A stretch of 64,000 nucleotides of DNA from Flavobacteriaceae bacterium (GTDB taxonomy: Bacteria; Bacteroidota; Bacteroidia; Flavobacteriales; Flavobacteriaceae). Below the pieces are notes generated by a model that saw only the letters and a program-made list of their open reading frames with translations, ran no database searches and was not told the origin of the DNA. Shown piece by piece: positions 58,224 through 64,000 of the stretch. How positions within the stretch are numbered: position 1 is the stretch's first letter; the number at the start of each line of letters is the position of its first letter. The stretch lies in contig JANQMD010000051.1 of NCBI GenBank assembly GCA_028280265.1, positions 30,173 to 94,172 on the forward strand. The letters run 5' to 3'. The position numbers and the translations under genes were made by a program.

Positions 58224-59147
58224 TTAGGGGAAAGACAGATAAACACTTGTATTTGATTCAATTTTTGAATTATGCTGAAAGAATATTTTCTGTTTCTCAA
58301 ACTCACCTTCAACCAACCAAAAAGAACCTTTAAAATAAGAATTGGTTACAATGGCTAAGTAGTCAGAAGATGAAACGACTTTTATTTGATGTGGATACAA
58401 AAGTTGCTTCTTTCCATCGATAACAATTTCATTCACATCATCAAACAAAGCGGCGATGTACAACTCTTTAGGGCTCGCATACAGTTGAGAAGGAGAACCA
58501 TGTGCTAAAATTTGGTTGTCTTTAATAACAATCATTTGATCGGCAAAAGACAAGGCATCGTTTCCGTCGTGTGTGGCAACAATGCAGGAAATATTTTTTT
58601 CCTTGAGATAGGCAAATAGCTTCCTTCTTAGCGAGTTCTTTTTAAAGTTGTCAATCTGACTAAAAGGCTCGTCTAAAAGAATGAGTTCGGGTTCTTTGGC
58701 CAAAGCTCTTGCAATGGCAACACGCTGTTGTTGTCCTCCACTTAAATCTTTTACTTTCTGGTTAGCAAAAGCAGTCATTTCAATCACCTCTAGGAGTTCT
58801 TCTGTTCTTTTTTTGGCTTCTTCTGGGTAGAATCTCGACAGAAATTTTTGGATGTTTTCTGAAACAGAAGTATAAGGCATCAAATCAAAGTCTTGAGGGA
58901 CATACTTGAAAAAATCCATTCCTGGAACCAGATAATGCGATGGCCCTAACACTTGATTGTCTTTCCAAAAAATAGTTCCTTCAGTAAGATCTAAAAGACC
59001 GTAAATTGCTTTGAGCAAGGTTGATTTTCCAGAACCACTTTCGCCCATTACACAAAGATGTTCTCCCGCAGACAATTGAAAAGAGAAATTTTTTAAAACC
59101 GCAGTTTTATCAGGGTAATGAAAAGATAGATTGTTTACTGTAAGCAT
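58224..59147 (-). CDS. ABC transporter ATP-binding protein
   Basis: The product (307 residues from the ATG at 59147) begins MLTVNNLSFHYPDKTAVLKN, with Walker A VMGESGSGKSTLLKAIYGLL (about residues 32-51), the signature VKDLSGGQQQRVAIARALAK, Walker B LILLDEPF and the switch His in VATHDGNDAL. A C-terminal domain of about 70 residues (PKELYIAALFDDVNEIVIDG to LSFP) is TOBE-like, as in molybdate/sulfate/iron importers. No permease gene is nearby, so the substrate is unknown. A nested hairpin lies just before its start. Confidence 0.9.
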   Translation of the reverse strand: MLTVNNLSFHYPDKTAVLKNFSFQLSAGEHLCVMGESGSGKSTLLKAIYGLLDLTEGTIFWKDNQVLGPSHYLVPGMDFFKYVPQDFDLMPYTSVSENIQKFLSRFYPEEAKKRTEELLEVIEMTAFANQKVKDLSGGQQQRVAIARALAKEPELILLDEPFSQIDNFKKNSLRRKLFAYLKEKNISCIVATHDGNDALSFADQMIVIKDNQILAHGSPSQLYASPKELYIAALFDDVNEIVIDGKKQLLYPHQIKVVSSSDYLAIVTNSYFKGSFWLVEGEFEKQKIFFQHNSKIESNTSVYLSFP

Positions 59148-59194
59148 AAAAAAACCACGCAGATACTGAATCAAGTTCAGTACAAGCTGCGTGG
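59148..59194 (-). terminator. Nested hairpin terminator after the M13 peptidase gene
   Basis: CCACGCAG (59155-59162) pairs with CTGCGTGG (59187-59194), and inside it ACTGAA (59165-59170) pairs with TTCAGT (59176-59181). On the minus strand it is followed by TTTTTTTATG, the last ATG being the ABC gene start. The inner word resembles the dispersed TGAA...TTCA repeats. Confidence 0.75.
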
Positions 59195-59246
59195 CAAAGA
59201 TACGTTGAAAAAGGTGACTTCGAGAGCCTCAGTCACCTAAATATGG

Positions 59247-61346
59247 TTACCAGATCGCTACGCGCTCTTCTGGCTTTAAATACATCTTATCTCCTTCTAC
59301 AATGTTAAATGCTTTGTAGAAAGCCTCTACATTTAATAGTGGAACAAATGCTCTAAACATTCCTGGTGAATGAGGATCTGTCTTTACTTGATTTTTCAGT
59401 GCCTCATCTCTAGATTTGGTTCTCCAAATAGTTCCCCAAGACATAAAGAAACGTTGCTCAGGTGTAAATCCATCAATTGGTTCTGGTTTTCCATTTTTTT
59501 CGTAGTTGATCATCAAACCTTCATAAGCAGCTTGAATTCCACCAAGGTCTCCGATGTTCTCTCCTAAGGTAAATTCCCCGTTAATTTTTACATCATCAAT
59601 TACGGTAAACTCACTGTATTGAGCGGCTAATTTTTTTCCTAAAGCTGTAAACTTGGTAAGGTCTTCTTCTGTCCACCAGTTGTTTAAGTTTCCATCACCG
59701 TCGAAACGCGATCCAGAATCATCAAAACTATGAGAAATCTCATGACCAATTACAGCTCCAATTCCTCCGTAGTTTACGGCATCATCTGCCTTGTAGTTGT
59801 AGAAAGGAGGCTGTAAAATTGCGGCTGGGAAAACAATTTCGTTGTTTACAGGATTAAAATAAGCGTTCACGGTTTGAGGAGACATGCCCCATTCCGACCT
59901 GTCTACTTCTTTCCCCATTTTAGCGATGTTTTCCTCGAAGCCCCATTTTGCGACATTGATAGAGTTTTCAAAATAGGTTCCACCTTCTTTTACTCCCTTA
60001 ATATTTAAAGCAGCATAGTCTTTCCATTTATCTGGATAAGCAATTTTTACGGTAATCTTGCTTAATTTCTCCAATGCTTTTTTCTTTGTTTCTTCACTCA
60101 TCCAAGGCAATGCTTTGATTCTTTTTTCGAATCCTAACAATACATTGTCGATCATTTCCTCTGCTTTTTTCTTGGCCTCAGGAGGGAACTTCGCATCTAC
60201 ATACAATTTTCCTAATGCTTCACCAATAGCTCCATTTACATTTGCCAATGCTCGTTCATCTCGTGGTTTTTGTTTTTTAGTCCCTTGTAAGGTTTTTGAA
60301 TAAAATTCCCAATTGGCTTTTTCCAAATCCGTTGTTAAAATACCAGCAGCGGTGTTGATCATTGTCCAACGTAGGTATAATTTAATGTCATCAATAGAAC
60401 TGTTCTTCATGATGTCATTCATAGCTTTTAGATACTTTGGTTGTGTTACAATCACCTTGTCATTTCCTGATGCCTTATCAAAATTTTGTCCTATCCCCAT
60501 ACTGTCGAAATACTTTTTCCAATTAAACACTGGAACCATCTTTGATAGATCCTCGATACTCATTGGGTTGTATAGTTTTCGGACATCTCTCTGCTCCTCT
60601 TTTGTCAATTGAGGAGTTGCTAGGCTAATTTCAAACGCTAAAACTTTAGCAGCATCTTTCTTCGCAGTCGCCTCATCGCTTCCAAATTCCTGAAACATTC
60701 TGGCAATATGAGCTTCGTACTTTTGTCTTTTTAGTTTGGTGTCTTCATCCTGATCTACATAATAATCTCTGGTCAAACCTAATCCGCCAGGGAAAATATA
60801 TCCAGCATTTACATTGCTATTTTTCAGGTCATTAAACACTTGAAAGCCAAAAAAACCAGCACCTCCATACGGAGTAAAGTTGATTAGCAATTCTTCGAGG
60901 TCTTTTAGATTCTTCACTTCATCAACCTTAGCCAAGAACGGTTTTACAGGATCGATTCCTTGTTCATTTCTAGCCACGGTATCCATAATAGATTGGTAGT
61001 AGTATACCGCTTTTTGCTGGTCTGAAGTTTTAAGGTTTCCTTCAGCATCCTTTAATTTAGGAAAATCGCCTTTTTCGATTGCTTCGCTTAAAATAGTTAA
61101 AACATCCGCATCGGTTTCTTTTCTAAGTTTATTGAATCCTCCCCAGGAAGTTTGATCGTCGGGAATTTTAGTTTTATCCAACCAATTTCCATTGACATAA
61201 CGGAAAAAGTCATCGTTTGGACGAACAGAAGTGTCCATATTTTCAAGCACAATTCCTGCTACTTTTTCATCAGTATCTTTTTTACAAGCTACCAATCCAA
61301 CAGCAGTAATGGTTGAAAATAGAAGTACTTTTTTAATTGAATTCAT
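59247..61346 (-). CDS. M13-family zinc metallopeptidase, lipoprotein
   Basis: The 699-residue product has a lipoprotein signal ending TAVGLVACKKD (Cys about 21), an M13 N-terminal domain (NMDTSVRPNDDFFRYVNGNW), and the C-terminal catalytic domain with NAYFNPVNNEIVFPAAILQP, the zinc motif VIGHEISHSFDD (HExxH, about residues 532-543) and GENIGDLGGIQAAYEG with the third ligand Glu. Neprilysin-like enzymes cleave short peptides. It ends with the conserved W. It lies 16 bp after the S9 peptidase gene, and both are lipoproteins; likely a peptide-scavenging operon. Confidence 0.95.
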   Translation of the reverse strand: MNSIKKVLLFSTITAVGLVACKKDTDEKVAGIVLENMDTSVRPNDDFFRYVNGNWLDKTKIPDDQTSWGGFNKLRKETDADVLTILSEAIEKGDFPKLKDAEGNLKTSDQQKAVYYYQSIMDTVARNEQGIDPVKPFLAKVDEVKNLKDLEELLINFTPYGGAGFFGFQVFNDLKNSNVNAGYIFPGGLGLTRDYYVDQDEDTKLKRQKYEAHIARMFQEFGSDEATAKKDAAKVLAFEISLATPQLTKEEQRDVRKLYNPMSIEDLSKMVPVFNWKKYFDSMGIGQNFDKASGNDKVIVTQPKYLKAMNDIMKNSSIDDIKLYLRWTMINTAAGILTTDLEKANWEFYSKTLQGTKKQKPRDERALANVNGAIGEALGKLYVDAKFPPEAKKKAEEMIDNVLLGFEKRIKALPWMSEETKKKALEKLSKITVKIAYPDKWKDYAALNIKGVKEGGTYFENSINVAKWGFEENIAKMGKEVDRSEWGMSPQTVNAYFNPVNNEIVFPAAILQPPFYNYKADDAVNYGGIGAVIGHEISHSFDDSGSRFDGDGNLNNWWTEEDLTKFTALGKKLAAQYSEFTVIDDVKINGEFTLGENIGDLGGIQAAYEGLMINYEKNGKPEPIDGFTPEQRFFMSWGTIWRTKSRDEALKNQVKTDPHSPGMFRAFVPLLNVEAFYKAFNIVEGDKMYLKPEERVAIW

Positions 61347-61362
61347 TTGTTTCGGTTTTTGT

Positions 61363-63522
61363 TTATAGTTTTATTTTGGTTTTGGGAGGATTTGGTAATT
61401 GATCAAATCCCATGTTGTAGAGAGTAAATCCAAAAATATCAGAATACTGTTCAATTGTCTTAGCTACGGGAGTTCCCGCGCCATGACCTGCATTGGTCTC
61501 AATTCGAATGAGAACAGGATTGACTCCTTTGTGTTTTTCTTGAAGTTCAGCAGCAAACTTAAAGCTATGTGCTGGCACCACTCGATCATCATGATCTCCA
61601 GTTGTAACCATCGTAGCTGGATATTCAACACCTTCTTTTACGTTGTGTACAGGAGAGTATCCTTTTAAATATTCAAACATTTCTTTGCTCTGTTCAGAGG
61701 TTCCGTAGTCGTATGCCCAACCAGCACCAGCTGTAAAGGTATGATAGCGTAACATATCTAAAACACCTACTGCAGGTAAAGCGACACGCATTAAGTCGGG
61801 TCTTTGTGTCATCGTTGCCCCTACGAGCAAACCTCCATTAGACCCACCTCGGATTGCTAAATAATCGGAGGAAGTGTATTTGTTTTCAATTAAGTATTCA
61901 GCAGCGGCAATAAAGTCGTCGAACACATTTTGTTTTTGCATTTGAGTTCCTGCTACATGCCATTTCTTACCGTATTCTCCACCTCCACGTAAATTGGGAA
62001 CAGCATAGATACCTCCTTGTTCCATCCAAACAGCGTTGGTAATGCTAAAAGAAGGATTTAAACTGATATTAAATCCACCGTATCCATATAAAATAGTTGG
62101 ATTTTTCCCATTGAGTTCCACTCCTTTTTTGTGAGTGATAATCATAGGAACTTTGGTTCCGTCTTTTGAAGTGTAAAATACTTGCTTGCTTTCGTAGTCA
62201 CTTGGATTAAAATCAATATTAGGTTTCCAATACAATTCAGATTCACCAGTTTCTACATTGTACTTATAGATGCTAGAAGGCGTATTGTAATTGGTAAAAG
62301 AATAGTAGTCTATTTTTGCATCCTTTTTTCCTCCAAAACCACCAGCATTTCCAACACCTGGTAGTTTGATTTCACGAACCAGTTTTCCTTCCATATCATA
62401 CTGCATTACTTTTGAAATGGCATCTACCATATATTCTGCAAAAACATAGCCTCCTCCAGAAGAAGGACTTAATACATGTTCAGTTTCGGCAATAAAATCT
62501 TTCCAGTTGTCAGGAGTAGGTTTGCTAGCATCTACGGTGACAATCTTTTGGTTAGGAGCATTTAAGTTGGTTACTAAATACAATGTACTTCCTTTGTTAT
62601 CTAAGACGTAAGTATCGCTGTCAAAGTTGTCTATAACAGAAATAAGTTTGCTCTTTCTCTTGCTTAGGTCTTTGATGAATAATTTATTTCCAGAGGTTGA
62701 AGTGGAAGCTTGAATAACCAAGTAGCGATTGTCTTCTGTTAAATATGCAAAAACATAACGATGCTTCTCAGCTTCTGTCCCGCCAAAAATAACATTGTCT
62801 TCTTTTTGTGAAGTTCCTAGTTTGTGATAGTACAACTTATGCTGATCTGTTTTAGCAGACAGTTCACTACCTTTCGGCTTGTCGTAACTAGAATAATAAA
62901 ATCCTTCGTTTCCTTTCCATGAGATTCCAGAGAACTTTACATCTACCAAAGTATCCTCTTTAATTTTTTTGGAAGCAACATCCATAACAATGATTTTTCT
63001 CCAGTCACTACCTCCCTCTGAAATGGCATACGCTGCTGTTTTTCCATCTTTTGAAAAACTCAAAGATCCTAAAGAAGTGGTTCCATCATCAGAGAATGTA
63101 TTGGGATCTAAAAAGATTTCTTCTTTTTCTTCATCACCTTTTTTCCTGTAAACTACATATTGGTTCTGAAGACCGTCATTCTTGTAGTAATACGTATAAT
63201 CTCCTTCGGTAAACGGAGATCCTATTTTTTCATAGTTCCATAATTCAGAAAGACGATCTTTTAATTGTTCACGATAGGGAATTTTACTCAAATAATCGAA
63301 GGTAACTTCGTTTTCCGTTTTTACCCAATCTTCTGTTTCTTTGCTTCGATCATCTTCTAGCCATCTGTAGTTATCTGTAACCTCTGTTCCAAAATAGGTA
63401 TCTACTACAGGTTTTTTTTCCGTTTTTGGATAGTTCACGGTGATGTTTCTTTTGTTGGATTTTTGTTGACATGCTGTTAGTGTGAATGCAACACACAGAG
63501 CAGGGATGATTACTTTTTTCAT
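61363..63522 (-). CDS. S9-family prolyl oligopeptidase, lipoprotein
   Basis: The product (719 residues from the ATG at 63522) has a lipoprotein signal ([18 protein letters not shown]), a seven-blade propeller domain (about residues 70-420, starting [20 protein letters not shown]), and a C-terminal alpha/beta hydrolase with the nucleophile [20 protein letters not shown], the Asp in [14 protein letters not shown] and the His in [11 protein letters not shown]. Prolyl oligopeptidases cut after proline in short peptides. The frame is open to 63570, but the ATG at 63522 gives the signal peptide. Followed by the M13 gene. Confidence 0.95.
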   Translation of the reverse strand: MKKVIIPALCVAFTLTACQQKSNKRNITVNYPKTEKKPVVDTYFGTEVTDNYRWLEDDRSKETEDWVKTENEVTFDYLSKIPYREQLKDRLSELWNYEKIGSPFTEGDYTYYYKNDGLQNQYVVYRKKGDEEKEEIFLDPNTFSDDGTTSLGSLSFSKDGKTAAYAISEGGSDWRKIIVMDVASKKIKEDTLVDVKFSGISWKGNEGFYYSSYDKPKGSELSAKTDQHKLYYHKLGTSQKEDNVIFGGTEAEKHRYVFAYLTEDNRYLVIQASTSTSGNKLFIKDLSKRKSKLISVIDNFDSDTYVLDNKGSTLYLVTNLNAPNQKIVTVDASKPTPDNWKDFIAETEHVLSPSSGGGYVFAEYMVDAISKVMQYDMEGKLVREIKLPGVGNAGGFGGKKDAKIDYYSFTNYNTPSSIYKYNVETGESELYWKPNIDFNPSDYESKQVFYTSKDGTKVPMIITHKKGVELNGKNPTILYGYGGFNISLNPSFSITNAVWMEQGGIYAVPNLRGGGEYGKKWHVAGTQMQKQNVFDDFIAAAEYLIENKYTSSDYLAIRGGSNGGLLVGATMTQRPDLMRVALPAVGVLDMLRYHTFTAGAGWAYDYGTSEQSKEMFEYLKGYSPVHNVKEGVEYPATMVTTGDHDDRVVPAHSFKFAAELQEKHKGVNPVLIRIETNAGHGAGTPVAKTIEQYSDIFGFTLYNMGFDQLPNPPKTKIKL

Positions 63523-63759
63523 CGGGTTGCTTTTGTTTTGCGTGGTTGAATGAAACATTAAACGTTTCATATCGAGTGTAATTATTTGGCTTCTAAATTA
63601 GTACAAAAAACCCCTCCCGTGTTACATTTATAAAAGTTTTTAACAGTTTTTAACGTTTATTTTTTCTTAAAAAGAACAGTTGATTTAAGAATATTTCTTG
63701 GGTAAAAAGATTAGTGTTATTACGTAGTTTCAGAAGCAGCAAGGACAAAAAAAGATATT

Positions 63760-63767
63760 TATATTTG
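63760..63767 (+). promoter_or_regulatory. -7 promoter element for the right-edge gene
   Basis: TATATTTG fits TAnnTTTG, 26 bp before the ATG at 63794. Confidence 0.45.
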
Positions 63768-63793
63768 AGTGATATAAATATAAACACAAGGTT

Positions 63794-64000
63794 ATGAGGT
63801 ATATAATTACATTATTGTTTTTTTGTTTTGTTTTTAAAACAAAAGCACAGACTACAGATTTTATAACAGGACTTAGTGAGCCAGTAGACATTGTTTCAAG
63901 TAACAATACGATGTATGTATTGGACAAGACAGCAAACAAGATTTTAAAGGTAGACCTTACAGCTTCTACTCCTATGGCAGTTGATTTTGTTACGGGCTTG
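63794..64000 (+). CDS. N-terminal part of a secreted propeller-like protein, cut by the right edge
   Basis: An ATG at 63794 opens 69 codons to the window end. The product has a signal peptide (MRYIITLLFFCFVFKTKAQ) and then TTDFITGLSEPVDIVSSNNT followed by MYVLDKTANKILKVDL, a blade-like repeat of the kind seen in NHL/SMP-30 or YncE beta-propellers. The rest lies outside the window, so the family is provisional. Confidence 0.65.
   Translation, partial: MRYIITLLFFCFVFKTKAQTTDFITGLSEPVDIVSSNNTMYVLDKTANKILKVDLTASTPMAVDFVTGL

Noticed and set aside
63571..63793. Gene in the gap before the right-edge gene
   Set aside because: The only frame listed there is antisense, AT-rich and runs through the right-edge gene's start and promoter element.
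1..64000. tRNA, rRNA or CRISPR arrays
   Set aside because: No cloverleaf-like sequence, rRNA segment or regularly spaced direct repeats were seen in the gaps.

Overview
The window reads as chromosomal DNA of a marine-type member of the Bacteroidota, most likely family Flavobacteriaceae. This is inferred from AT-rich DNA, lack of Shine-Dalgarno sequences, TAnnTTTG-type -7 promoter elements ahead of many starts (gpsA, gltX, rpiB, gdhA, pheS, dut and two tatA genes), frequent TTG/GTG starts, and family content (head-GIN DUF2807, DUF4175, DUF4199, DUF2167, YbeY/MnmG pairing, S23-type four-helix-bundle protein). No rRNA, tRNA or CRISPR was seen.

Layout. 0-13 kb holds housekeeping and small accessory genes: an edge-truncated secreted protein, a glycine-rich microprotein, trmH, mutS, tatA, a GH53 galactanase, an O-methyltransferase, an NTF2-like/ECF sigma/zinc anti-sigma operon, panB, an S23 protein between inverted repeats, a D-2-hydroxyacid dehydrogenase and several small membrane or enzyme genes. 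13-27 kb holds a methyltransferase, mnmG, ybeY, a 1104-residue DUF4175 protein, gltX, an SPFH protein with a YbjQ partner, a second tatA and rnr. Two strong parS-like palindromes bracket mnmG, and a 550-bp AT-rich gap between rnr and rpiB carries six DnaA-box-like 9-mers, so the origin may be close. 27-46 kb holds rpiB, recA, dut, gpsA, an aspartate kinase with a divergent ACT-like partner, an MFS transporter, a kelch protein, pheS, gdhA, dinB and several acetyltransferases.

46-58 kb is the most interesting region. A decarboxylase gene is followed by yceI-like, flavoprotein oxidoreductase, methyltransferase and type III polyketide synthase genes, then an enoyl-reductase-like SDR, a FabZ-like dehydratase, a KAS-II-like ketosynthase, an acyl carrier protein, a phosphopantetheinyl transferase and a GreA-like protein. 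The simplest reading is a dedicated fatty-acyl supply line feeding a type III PKS whose phenolic-lipid or pyrone product is methylated and oxidised, with YceI as a lipid or quinone carrier. The locus has been invaded by a dispersed GTCAT...TCGAA repeat family (one copy lies in frame inside the SDR), by a GIY-YIG gene between opposed repeat copies, and by an orphan gene bounded by a duplicated SDR 5' end.

58-64 kb holds an ABC ATPase, an M13 peptidase and an S9 prolyl oligopeptidase (both lipoproteins), and the start of a secreted protein cut by the right edge.
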